Shown here: piece after piece, positions 35,683-47,500 of the stretch
How positions within the stretch are numbered: position 1 is the first letter of the stretch
Layout: each line of letters starts with the position of its first letter
NCBI GenBank assembly: GCA_030280995.1
Contig: JASXTE010000015.1
Coordinates: 6,249,001-6,313,000 of the forward strand
Direction of reading: 5' to 3'
Source of the DNA: Hemileia vastatrix
Lineage: Eukaryota; Basidiomycota; Pucciniomycetes; Pucciniales; Zaghouaniaceae
Length of the DNA: 64,000 bases
Notes under the pieces: model-generated
What the model saw: only the letters and a program-made list of their open reading frames with translations
Database searches by the model: none
What the model was told of the DNA's origin: nothing
Program-made: the position numbers and the translations under genes

Positions 35683-36857
35683 TGTCAGCCTAGATATTCC
35701 TAGGACTGAGTATTTCTTATGCTTAAAATAAGATAACCTTAAGTAAATTAAGCCTCTATCTTAAAAATAAGGTTAAAATAATAATATATATTATTATATT
35801 ATATATATATATAATTATTATTATATTATACAACTTATAGTAGTTTAAATAGCTTATCCATAGCCTAATATTACTTATTAAGGTGTTAATGGAGTCATAA
35901 TATACTTTTCTTAAGTTATATGAAGTAATTATTGACATACATAAGCTTATATGTATACATAAATCTCATATTCAGTGAAATATGCAGTATATTATGTATA
36001 TTTAGGTATATAAGTGGGTTTTAGTCCCTTAATAGCCTATAACCTTTGTTTTTCTGCTTATTTTAGGTCATATGGACAAAATCAGTGGACTCAAAACGCC
36101 TAAAAAAGCATAGACACCTATATCAGGCGCATACACCCAGTTTGGACAACTAAAATTACTTCCTTGGATAGTTATTCACGGATTTATGGGTTGGAAGGAC
36201 ATTTCTGGGTTAATGTGGATGCTTTGGAATGTTATTGGGGGCTTGGACATTTTTTTTTTCCTTTATATGCCTTTGGTTTCATTAAATCTCTTTTTGATTG
36301 TTTATTTTACCTGTTTCTTTATAGTATCCGCTTTTATCTGGATTTCCTATTTATGGTATAGATCTGTGTTATTATTAATAGTGATGGAGGGTCCATACTG
36401 GATGTCTGTGTGTTGAAACTGCTTGAAGTGGACGCCATGGGGAGGTGATGGGCCCTCACAGTTCTGTAATTGCCGGGGATAGCAGTGACATCATCTGGAT
36501 TGAAGGTCTGTGCACTCCAGTGGATTTGGGTATAAGTAAGGAGGGATTTTGACAGTTATTTATCATCATTCAATTACTACAACTCCAAAAAACACTACTA
36601 TACAATTATTAACAATTAGAAATATATTATAAAGCCATTATAAATTGATATTATCTTTATATAAGCTATAACTATATTTTATTCATCTATTTTCCACCAC
36701 TAGCACGCATTTAAATCCAAGTATTGTGAGTTTTATTTGAGTATAACTATTTTATAAGTCTTCACCTGAGGTTTAATCACTAAATCATGTATAAATAAGT
36801 AGTAGGATCATAAATAAACACTATTATATCATACTTATATACTAGACTATACTGACA
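35683..36857 (+). repeat. 3' LTR of B3
   Basis: 1175 bp, from TGTCAGCCTAGATATTCC to TATACTGACA, followed by AACAT. Several per cent divergence from the 5' LTR by eye suggests it is not a very recent insertion. TATATAAG lies at 36007-36014. Confidence 0.9.
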
Positions 36858-36862
36858 AACAT

Positions 36863-37925
36863 CCAAATATTTTCAATAAAAAAATTCTCCAACATGAATT
36901 GTCATTTTTATTTTTTTCCAGAAATTCAAAGTATTTAATATAAATAACTTTGATATAAGAATATACTTATTTTTACATTTAAAAATATTTGATAAAAATT
37001 TTAAAAATTATAAATTTTCTCATAGTTTAACTTAGCTTGAACCACAGTGTTAAACAGGATATCATTGTGAGTTCAATCTAAGCCCCACCAAAATTAAGAT
37101 ATATTATTTTTGGAAATTGTATATACTATTTGAAATGAAAAAAAATTTATTAAAAAAATGACTCAAAAAGTTTTTTCTTTTATTAAATAGATTGTAGAAA
37201 AGATATTGAGGAATTTAACATACTCATTTTATTGAATTTTTGGCTATCATGAATAATTATTATTTCATGTATAGTAATCATAGAAAATAAATTAAACCAA
37301 AAGTTTTACTATATATTTCAAGGTGTTTTATTTTAAATATTTATTTAAACTTTATTTTTGAATCTAAAAATATTATACATATCACTAAAGTTGTTCTCAA
37401 CTAAATTAAAAGCTCTATACATTCATCTAATAAAAGAAAAAAAGTGCATTAGCCCAATATTTTAATATAAGATTTTTTACTTTTCCCAACTTTTTTCAAA
37501 TGTTTACCCATTTTATCGGTTTTCTATCTTATTTATATTCTTAATAAAAATTGTGTAAAAAACTTTGTAAAAATATGAAATATTATGTTATGGCTAATTT
37601 TCACACTCCTATAGATATTCAGTCCCAATTTTCAGTACTTATTACAAACATTGAATAAACCAATAGCTTGTATGTATTGAAGGGTAAAAATAGAAATAAA
37701 CCACTTTTACATTTTTTTTATTGTAGAAAATGAGTGCTGAAATTAGAAAGGGTGAATTATGTTCTTCAGCAAAAAGATAGTTTCCATCTTCAGTTTTTTT
37801 TCATTTTTTTTCACATCCCTTTGATCTCTATAAATGTCTTTCTCTGCCTTTGTATTCCTTCTGACTTCATTCCCATATCTTTTCCTTTAATAAAAATCAC
37901 AAAGAAGTTACTGTAGTATTGAAAA
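36863..37925. other. AT-rich spacer, nothing recognised
   Basis: No open frame, structured repeat or transposon end was seen. Confidence 0.5.
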
Positions 37926-38520
37926 TTCATGAGTAAGTCTCCATAACCCTAACCCCTACCCTTCCCTCTCCTTATACTTTTCACTCCACCCAACCACTCT
38001 TGCTTCCCTCCTCATTTATACTCACCCCTTTCTCACTTTTCTCTACCCCACCCCACCTCTTTCACCTCCCACCTCAACCTTTCCTTTCCATCCTTCAACC
38101 CACCAAGACCTTTTTAAGATATTCTAAATCTCTTTCTTCTAAATTTAACCTTCTTGTTTCCTATCCCAATCATTTAACCTCAAAATCATCATGATCCTTT
38201 TTCTGCTCACCCAACCTCTTTGGCTTGTCAATTCACCCCTTTTTTCCCATTTAGATATAGAGGAAGAGGGGCAAGAAGGAGATCAGTAAAGGTTATTCAT
38301 AGTGATATGAGATATATAAGTGTGAATAGGGTATCAAAAGGGGTGATTTGTGTAACAAATTGATTTAGGTGAGGTGAGGTGGGAGGGAGAGGGGTGGAGA
38401 AGGGGGATACAAGGGATGGTGAGGGGAGGGGACTGGGGAGAGTAGCGCTAAATTTAAGAGAGTGAGAGAATGTGTTATGGGAAGCATATAGGAGACACAA
38501 AAGAGGGGAGGGAAGTATTA
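37926..38520. repeat. Pyrimidine-rich block followed by a purine-rich block
   Basis: 37940-38250 is strongly C/T rich on the plus strand (CCACCCCACC-like runs); 38265-38515 is strongly A/G rich (GGTGGGAGGGAGAGGGG-like). The two are similar in composition as inverted partners but not exact complements. The open frames here look compositional. Confidence 0.5.
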
Positions 38521-40659
38521 GGAAGGATAATTTTTAAAGAGAATAAATAATAAACATATATAATAAATTAGAAAGAATTGAAAATGAAATGGCATGAAAC
38601 AAAAAAAATTATAACTATTTTGCAAAATTTTTTAGCCAAATATTTTATTCTTTTTAGAATTCAATACTTATTTTTTTCTATAATGAAGGTCATGGTAAAT
38701 TATTTTTTTGAAAATAGTGACAATTAAATATTTTTAAATCTAAAATTATAGTATAAATATTAATTTTTTGGATTGTAAAATTAACTAAATTTTTTTAACC
38801 ATCAATTTTAAGCTTTATGTAGCTTCCACTTATACTTTAAAGCTCAAGAAATACTTAAGAATATATACTCATACAATGAGAGCAAATATATACTACAGGA
38901 AATTTTTACTAATAAAATTTTGATGAAAAGTATCATTTTAATAATTTTTTTTCTTGAATAACTTTTTATAGTATTTGGAGATCCTTTTATAAATTGATTA
39001 GTTAAAATTCTTGTAAAAGAATGCAAAAGGGGTTTTAGTTTAATCTATACAATTATTTTTATATTTTTAAAGAAAGAACAAAAAAACATAATTTTTCACA
39101 ATCTTAAGAATGTGCCCACTTTTTTTTGGTAGTGTGGTTCACTTACTTCAACATTCCTAAAAAAACTCTAGTAAGTAAAGCATCATGATTTGTTTTTCTA
39201 ATAATAAACTGTGCTTCAATAAATTTTTGAATTAATTTCAAGTTTTGTTCAAATTAAAATCAAAATTTCCTAATTATTGTTTCAACACCACCTCAATTTG
39301 GGCTCAATTAGATATGAATTTGTGTTGAAGGTTTCAGACTTTCTAGAAAGTTCCCCACTGATATTGCATGGTTTTCAGAACAAGATTTCTTTTTATGGTT
39401 ATGATAAAAAATATCTATTGTGTCTTTTTTATAAAATAAATGGCATATAATTGTTTTGAATGAGAAAATGATATAATGATGAAATGATACATTTTTAAAA
39501 TATTAAATTCATTTCTTTAACAATAATACAGTCTAAAATTTTAAAATGTAACATATTTTTTCACATGAGAAAATGTTTTATAATCTATGGTTCTTAGTCC
39601 CAGGTGGACACAGAAAATATTCCACAATATAGCATTGAAGAACACTTAATTATTAAAATTACTGTTTATTTTTTTTAGCTTTAAAACTTTTCATCTAGTT
39701 TGAAGTTAAGTTTCTCATATGTCAATTCGCTGATGAGTGATTAATTATTTCAACTCAAGAGATTACTCAGTATATGAACTGAAAATATTCTCATGCAATG
39801 TTGATAAAATACATCATGAAAAGTTTCAAAATCTCATATTGGTATTAAATTTACTAAATATATCTTACAAAATTTCTTAGCAGTTGAGGAATAACTAGAA
39901 CAGATAATAGGGCTAAAATGGATTTTTTTTTAATTGTAACCATCTTCCTGCTTTTAAAAAGTTCAAAAACTTGGTGAAAATCTACTATTTTATGAATTAT
40001 ACTTCTTTTCAGACATATTATTAAATAGTTAATCAATTAATAGTGCTTAGTATAAATTATCTGGGAGAGTACTTCATTGAGTAATAAATTAGAAAAACAC
40101 ATATCTATATTTTATTTGTTTTGTCATGTTTGTTTTGACTGTTTTCTAAGATATAAAAACTAAGAATATTGAAATTTTAATATATTTTTTAGATAAATGA
40201 GCTCAATTGAAACCAATTATCTTGCATAATCAAAAATTAGAAAAACACATCGAAAAATTATGTGATATGGTTTTAATCTAAAAAGTAAACCTTCAAATTC
40301 TGCATATAAAGGAGTTTTCAATAGAAAGAGCCACTAATTTTGTTTTATATTTTCAAAAAAAATTAATGAAATGATTTTACAGGTTAAAAGTGATACTTTT
40401 TAAAAAATAAATTAAGCCTTTTTACTGATCAATTGCGATTCAAAATGAAAATTAATTTGAATTTTATAAAAAAAACACAGTGAATTAATAAGATTCTTAA
40501 GCTCCCTTTTTTTTTCTATTAATTTTTCATTAAAGTCTCACTATTATTGCAGAAAATTACCATTCATCCTTGGTTAAGAACTCAAGCTGAGCTCAAAGTA
40601 CATTTCAGTATCATCTCATTATAAATTTCATCTGAGTTCAGTCTGAGCTCCATCTGAGT
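38521..40659. other. AT-rich spacer, nothing recognised
   Basis: Long T and A runs, no supported gene. Near 40580-40680 a short CTGAGTTCA-type motif recurs four or five times. Confidence 0.5.
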
Positions 40660-41385
40660 TCAATTTGACTTCAAGTTGAGTAATTTCTAGAAATTCCCCC
40701 CCAAATATTTTTTCATGATATATTTGTGCAAATTTTTCAGAATCATCTATTGGTTGTAGGAGTGAGCCAATATAGTGAATCAGCTTACCAGATAATTGGA
40801 AAGTAAAGACACTCTTTGGTGTCCAGGTTGAATGATTAATTTTTGCACCAATAGAAGTTATTTCTAAGGCATTATTATAATTTAAAATATTTTTCCAGAA
40901 GTGAATGGAGTCTTAAGAAATTATTTTCATTTGAAAGTTAGAAAATATTTAGTTAAAAGAGATAAAAGTAGTTATTGGATACACATGTGGAAAAGAAGTA
41001 TTATCCAACCATGGTTTAGAGTCCTTCAAATAGTGTTTTAACTCCTTTGTGGTTTAAGTTTGATAGGTATGATAGCCTTTCCTTCAATGCAGCAAGTAGA
41101 AAACCATGGTTGCCTTATTGGTGATGCCACAATTTTCTCCTCCAACAAATAAGCTGCCCCAGAAGAACAAAAAATTACATCACATCTTTTCGAAGAGTGA
41201 AGCTGAGGATATGAGGGGGTCAAGGGCCTTTTTTCAAGTGTCAATGAAGCAATTTGTGATGAAAAAGCAGAGTTAATAAATGAAGTTTCTGAAATAGCGG
41301 TATTGGATGCAAAAGGCAGTTGACCATGGCTATAGGTTTTATCTATTGCACTTATCCCTTGAATTATAATCTGTAAACCTGATTT
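40660..41385 (-). pseudogene. Helitron-like replicase/helicase N-terminal relic
   Basis: Upstream, 41385-41038 is open and contains CSSGAAYLLEEKI, then PWFSTCCIEGKAIIP, matching the Cys-rich CGA-x-W-x-E ... F-x-x-CC-x-x-GK-x-x-LP pattern before the Helitron N-terminal domain. After a frame change, 41036-40660 reads (with two stops) FWKNILNYNNALEITSIGA, FTFQLSGKLIHYIGSL and SEKFAQIYHEKIFG. These match the family pattern F-R-x-N-I-R-x-Y-N-x-A-L-A-F-T-S, then F-x-G-x-x-H-R-I-G-x-L-L and F-A-Q-x-Y. The HUH nuclease and helicase parts are absent, so it is a decayed fragment. Family patterns are from memory. Confidence 0.65.
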
Positions 41386-42104
41386 TCAACAGGTTCTACT
41401 ACCCCTTGTAGTGCATTTTGGACACATGATCAAAACTAAAAAGAAACATACACAAATCAGATAATTGGTCACATCATCATTTCACTTATATATGATGGGT
41501 TTGACCCAAGACAATAAATGCAAGGTTATACAAAATGATAAAATTTTATATCTACATGTATTATATCTACTGATTATATTGTATACATAAAAAAGTATCA
41601 TCATAATAAATCTTATTTCATCACATGAATTAACATCATATATATCTCTATACAGAAAAATAATATCATCTATGAATTATCATATCTTTATATATATAAA
41701 AATTATAAACATATAAACTATCATGTATATCTTTTTAGAAGTCTTGTTATCATCATATATTTATATTGTTTTTCATATCATTATTTTTGCTTCAAATTAA
41801 TTCAGCTTCATATGATGAAAATTTTACATTGTTTTAATATCATTTTCATTTCATATATCAATATCAACATGTATATCATGGTTTCATTAGGGGGTATCAA
41901 AGTTAGAAATTTGTAATTATTTAAAAGGTATTTCACAACACAAAAAAAAGCCACAAAATTGACATTAATTCCCAGTAAAAGTATTTTTTGGTGGCACAAA
42001 ATGGAACATTTTAAAAAATAATCATGGTTGATTTGGTGGAAAAAATAGGTATTTAGAAATAGAAAGTCTCTAACTTTGATAACCTCTATTATATATATAT
42101 ATAT
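41386..42104. other. AT-rich spacer with TCATAT-type simple sequence
   Basis: No coding signal beyond composition-driven frames. Confidence 0.45.
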
Positions 42105-42110
42105 TATCTG

Positions 42111-42380
42111 CTTCATATGATGAAATTCATGAAGCAATATATATATCAATTGTATCTTTTTACAAATATATATCATAGTTTCATTATATTTATACTTCTT
42201 CATATGATGATATTCATGAATAAATATATATCAACTCAATTTTATTACAAATATATCATAGTTTCATTATATTTTTACTGCTTCATATGATTATGTTCAT
42301 GAAGAAATAAATATCTATTCAATTTTATTACAAATATATATATATATATCATTTGAATTTTATTACAAATATATTAACAT
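42111..42380. repeat. Tandem repeat of about 85 bp, three copies
   Basis: CTTCATATGATGAAATTCAT-type starts occur at 42111, 42198 and 42281, each followed by ACAAATATAT and CATAGTTTCATTATATTT blocks. Confidence 0.6.
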
Positions 42381-42469
42381 CTATATTTATTTATATATAT
42401 ATAGTGGGTTATTTTTATTTGTTCTTCTTCAAATGATGAATTTGATGAATAAAAAATTGATATAAGGGG

Positions 42470-43560
42470 AAAAGAAGAGACATATATAGTGAGAATAATG
42501 ATGAAATAGAATTAGAGAAGTAAGGAACCCAAACATTACCTAGAGGTAGTAATATTGGTGGCCTGTGTGTCAGGTGGGTGGTACAGGAGGAGATTGTGTG
42601 AGTGGAGGCAGAGGTGGGAGGTTTCTGGAAGAGGGGAGTTAGGGATATATAAGAGCAAGAATATATATAAAAAAATAATAAAAAATACTTACAAGCAATT
42701 AGTGGAGGTGGAATGGTGATCAATTGGGTGAGGTGGATGTGGGAGGTTTCTGAAAGGGGGGAAGTGGTTTTAAAGTGTAAAAAAAACTAATACAAACATT
42801 TTCTTGGGCAAGTGGGTGAGGGAGGTGGGGTGGTGTGTGAGCTGGAAGAGGTGCGGTTGGGTGTTTCAAGACGGGGTTGAGTGGGTGGAGGAAGATTTGG
42901 GAGGTTTCTTCAAGTTAAAGTGTAAAAATAAAAAGTAAAAATAAAAAATAAAGTTAAAAAAATAAAATAAAAAATAAAAATTATGAACATTTACTTAAAA
43001 AAGTGGGTGGGGAGGTGGGGTGATTTGCAAGCTGGTGGAGGTGGAGGTGGGTGTCACAGGAGGTGATTGAGTAGTTAGAGGGGGAGGTTGCTGGTTGCTG
43101 GAAGGGGTGAGATGGGGAAGATAAAAGTGTGAAATATAAAATAAGAAGAAGAAAAATACATACCAACAATAACTTGAGAAAGTGGGTTACGGAGGTGGGG
43201 TGGTGTGCAACTGGGTGTCAGAAGAGGTGATAATGGGTGGGGAAGGAGATATGGGCTAGCTGGAAGGGGTGAGATGGGGATAAAAGTGTGTAAATATATA
43301 AAAAAAGAAAAAAAAGCCTTACAACTACCAAGGATGCTGGTCTGGAGGCATAAAAAGCAGAGTGGTGATTGGGTCAAAGGTGAAACAGGTGGGGTGTAAG
43401 TGAAGATGGATTTTAATAGAAAAAAAAAGAAGAAAAAGGAGAACTTAACAGGGTAAGGCAAGGAGAAGGGGCATAGGTATGTGCAATGTGGAGTGGTGGA
43501 GCTGGGGTGGGTGCAAGGGGGGAGGGGGAGATGTTAGGTTAGCGGCAGAATATTCAATTT
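42470..43560. repeat. G-rich tandem repeat, unit about 185 bp
   Basis: AAGTGGGTG...GGAGGTGGGGTG blocks recur near 42811, 43001 and 43183, with weaker copies on both sides, separated by A-rich stretches. Multiple runs of three or more G give quadruplex potential on the plus strand. Frames called on the opposite strand here are Pro/Ser/Leu-rich composition artefacts. Confidence 0.65.
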
Positions 43561-43664
43561 TTTGGAGGTTAGAGAACTAGTTCTTTTATATATATAGATG
43601 CTACATATTTTTTCTGAATACCTAAATAAATATAAATAAAATAAATGTATAATTTATAATTTAT

Positions 43665-43730
43665 TTTTTTGGGTGGGTGTATTTCAGCCTAGATATTCCC
43701 AGGAATAAGTGAGTATTTCTTATAAATTAT
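43665..43730 (+). repeat. Relic of a B-type polypurine tract and LTR start
   Basis: GGGTGGGTG, then TTTCAGCCTAGATATTCCCA and GTATTTCTTA, matches the polypurine tract and first 40 bases of a B LTR. The following sequence to about 44280 is AT-rich and no longer clearly alignable. Confidence 0.5.
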
Positions 43731-44307
43731 TTTAAACACATGTAGTACACATGAGAAAAAAAAATAAAGTTGCAAAAAATTGTATACATAAGTGAAATTA
43801 ATAATTAAACACAATATTTGCCATTAAAATACCTAATATACATGCATATGTCCATATTTTATAAGTCTTATTTATTTAATATTAAGTTTGAATATTTCAG
43901 GGAAATCTTAAGAGCCTTAAAAATAAGGCCACATAATATTTAAGTAAACTTTAAGTTGTTTTTTTCATTTTTTTATGAAAAAAAGAAATGCACATTAAAT
44001 CACTTAAAAGTTGAATATATGCACTATAAATTTAATAATATTTAAAATGCACCTTGACAGATGAATTTTTCTTGATAAGGACTATTGATTTTTCTATTTA
44101 AATGCATAAGGTTAACAATTTTCTAATTTGATATTTTTATGCCAGAAATGGCTTCTGTGTACTTGTCACATACTGCCTGCATTTTTCCCATGTGAATAGC
44201 TTCATTTTTAGAAAAGTATTTTTTTCACACTATAAATACCCCACATTGTACACCAAATATGTGGAAAGATACTAAAATAAGAAACAGGTGCTTATTTGGG
44301 GTCCTAA

Positions 44308-44340
44308 TTTAATTATTAGTGCAATGCACTAATAATTAAA
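44308..44340. repeat. 33-bp perfect palindrome
   Basis: TTTAATTATTAGTGCA and its reverse complement flank a single A at 44324. Confidence 0.85.
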
Positions 44341-44376
44341 GGGGTGAATTGCTAGCAATCCCCTCTCTTTAAATTT
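44341..44376. repeat. Left member of an inverted pair around array 2
   Basis: GGGGTGAATTGCTAGCAATC and following bases match, in reverse orientation, 54781-54816 at 29 of 36 positions. The core ATTGCTAGCAAT is itself palindromic. Confidence 0.45.
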
Positions 44377-44593
44377 AGAGTTTCCCTTAATTATGCCAGG
44401 TTTATGAATACTTTATAAACATAAGTAAATTAGAGTTAGATTTACATTTATTCTCAGATTGATTATAGACAGAATATCAACTGATTCCAAATTATGCACA
44501 AGTTGATCCTCCAGAACTTGATTTTGGTCCTCTGATGAGAACAAATTGAGCACAAATTGATCTAACCTAAGCTTATGCATATATAATAATTCA

Positions 44594-47500
44594 GGATACT
44601 TGCTCTATTAAATTTGATAATAAAAAAAATATTTATGAATTTATATAAAAAAAATTATTATGTAAGATATTAAATTATAAACTTAGGCATCATAGGAGGG
44701 CACGTAATAGAACTTAATTATAATATGTGACACCTTAATACTGTATCACGCAGTTTGAAACATTTAAAACAAAATGAGTCATAATGGGAAATGAAATTTC
44801 TTGGACAGACTCTTTCAAAATTAATACTGACCATAATACACAAGTATAAAACCTTGGCATCTATCCAATAAAAGATTTTCCTTCTGATAAATAGATTTTT
44901 CTCAGTTACTACCTGCTAAAAAGTGTCCTTCTGTGGTTTGTCTGACCTTCAGGGGGTAATTTGGCCACATCACACTACTTCTATTTCCATTATTGACCAA
45001 AACATCATCCTCATTCCCATATAAAGAGCTGATCTCATCTGACTGTGGCTGATCAAAGGGGTCCACCACAAGTTTAGCCAAAATTTTGGTGAACACTTTT
45101 TTGATGGATAGTGACTAACTGGTGCTTTCCGAAATTGTCCACCTCAAGTTAGGATAAACTTCAGGAGGATAAATTTATTATGAATACCAAATTAACTGAA
45201 GAATACTTTTTCCCTAGCTACTCTGCATCATAAAAGTGTCCAAATGTGGTTTAGCCATAATTCAGGTAGACACTTTTGGAAAGGCACAGTCTGATGGGTT
45301 TAATATCTATATGTGGTAATAAGTATCAGTTTTTTATCAACATGGAACTAGAATTAATTTAATATGGCCAAAGTGTCCACCTGAAGTTTGGCCAAAATAC
45401 AGGTGGAAATTTTTATGAGGATTACTTGATGAAATGAAGAAGGCTTGCAATTACTTTCCATCATAAATTTTTCAAACTTAAGTTTATCAAAAATTGTGGT
45501 GACACTTTTTCCTGATCCAGTCATATGGGATCAACTCTCTATATGGCAATGAGAATAAATTTTTAGTCAATCATGACATTAGAAGTAATTTTATATGGAA
45601 AAACTTTCGACCTGATTTTTGGCCAAAAATAAGTTGGAAATGTTTATGAGGAATACTAGATTAACTAAAGAAGACTTGCACCCTACTACTGTCCATCATA
45701 AAAGTGTCCACCAGAAGAATTCTCAAACTTGTGGTTGACACCTTTGGCCTGGTCCAGCCATATGGGATCAATTCTGCATATGGAAATGAGGATTTAATTT
45801 GGTCAATCATGGTACTAGAACTAATTTGATATAGATAAAGTGTCCAACTAAATATTGGAAAAAAATCAGTTGAAAACTTCATTTGGTTTTTCAAAAAATC
45901 AAATTAAGTAAAATTTTATTCCTGATGATGCCCATTTTATCCAAAACCTCTTCTGAACCTTGAAAGTAAACATTTTGCTTGAATTTTGAATTTCATATAA
46001 AATCCCTATTATTCAACCTATTTCTTTTTATCCCTTTTTTTTCTTTTAGATATCAATTAATTTTATGTAAAACAAATCATTTTCATAATTTTTTAACTGT
46101 ATTTAAAAGAATTATTAAAGGTTTAACATCACCCTGTAAGCATTTGGCACATGTTTTTTGGATATACTAATAAAAATAATAATATACTGGTAACAAAAAA
46201 TTGATCAAATGATAAAATATTAATAAAACAGAAAGATCAAATACCAGTGGATATGTTTTAAAAAAATACCAGTTACACTGAAGAAGAGCTGCACCCTAGA
46301 TACTCACCATCAAAAAAGTGTCCAGCACAAGTTCGGCCGAACTTGTGCTGGACACTTTTGGTCAGTTGCAGTCATATAAGATCAATTCTCGCTATGGCAA
46401 TGAAAAAAATTTTTTTGGATAAAAAACTTCACTAGAAGTAGTTTTACATAGCCAAATTTTCTACCTAGATTTAATCCAAACCATAGGTGCACAATTTTTT
46501 ATCTTTGAAAAAATGTCAATTTAGTACAATTTATCCCTGATGGCTCTCATTTGATTCAACACCTCTACTGGCCTTTGATAGTAGGAATATTACTTGGATT
46601 TCTTTTTTCATATTAGATCCCTTTAACTTAATTTTTTATTCCTAATATTGCTTTTGGATATCAATTAATAATTTTTATAATAAATTATTTTCATATTTTT
46701 ATACATTTATTTAATAATATTAAAAATGGCATAAAATCACCTGGTATGCATTTGGCACATGAGTTTTTTCTATACTTATAAAATTAATAATATAATGGCG
46801 ACCAAAAATTAATCAAATGATATTAATGAGTGAGGAACAAATATAAAATACCAGTAGACATGTTTGTAAGAAATACTAGGTGAACTGAAGAAAAATTCTA
46901 CCCTAGCTACTTTACATTAAAAAAGTGTCCAGCACAAGTTTGTCCGAACTTGTGCTGGACACTTATGGTCAGGTGCAGTCAGATGGGAGCAATTCTCTCT
47001 ATGGAAATAAAGATAAATTTTTGATAAAAAATTACACTAGAAGTAGTTTGATATGGCAAAATTTTCATGCTGAAGTTTTGGTAAAGCTCAAGTGGATTTT
47101 TTTTTATTTTTACAAAAAAGAAAATTTAGTGCAAGTTTATCCCTGATTAATCTAATTTAATTCAACATCTCTTTTTTCTGTTTATCGCAGGAATTTAATT
47201 TGGATTTTAATTTTTATCTTTGATTTCTTTTATTTTACTTAATTCCTCTCATATTGCTTTTGGATAGAAGTTTATTTTTTTGTAGAATAAATCATTTTCA
47301 TATTTTTTTACCTTTATTTAATAATATTATAAAAGGTGTAACATCACCCAGTATTCATTTAACACACAATTTTTTGCTATACTGATAATATTAATAATAT
47401 AATGGTAACAAAAAATTAATCAATTGATAAATATGAGTGAGGCACAAATATTTAATAACAGTGGAAATGTTTATAAGAAATTTCAGATGATTAAAAATGA

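Larger units (their letters stand above)
27806..36857 (+). mobile_element. Complete family B retrotransposon B3 with target duplication
   Basis: It has two LTRs in direct orientation (27806-29197 and 35683-36857), a primer-site-like block, gag-pol, and a polypurine tract. It is flanked by AACAT at 27801-27805 and 36858-36862, the 5-bp duplication expected of an integrase-mediated insertion. The 5' LTR carries a 216-bp gain (198-bp insert plus duplicated target). Coding regions contain at least seven stops and several frameshifts. This copy defines the family limits: 9.05 kb in all, about 8.8 kb without the insert. Confidence 0.92.

Noticed and set aside
37941..37960. CCCTAACCCC as an interstitial telomere
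   Set aside because: Only about two imperfect copies, at the edge of a pyrimidine-rich block.
41808..42203. 131-codon minus-strand frame
   Set aside because: Ile/Tyr/Lys-rich, arises from AT repeats.
42415..43461. Minus-strand Pro/Ser-rich frames in the G-rich block
   Set aside because: Explained by C-rich composition of the complementary strand; no domain or conservation.
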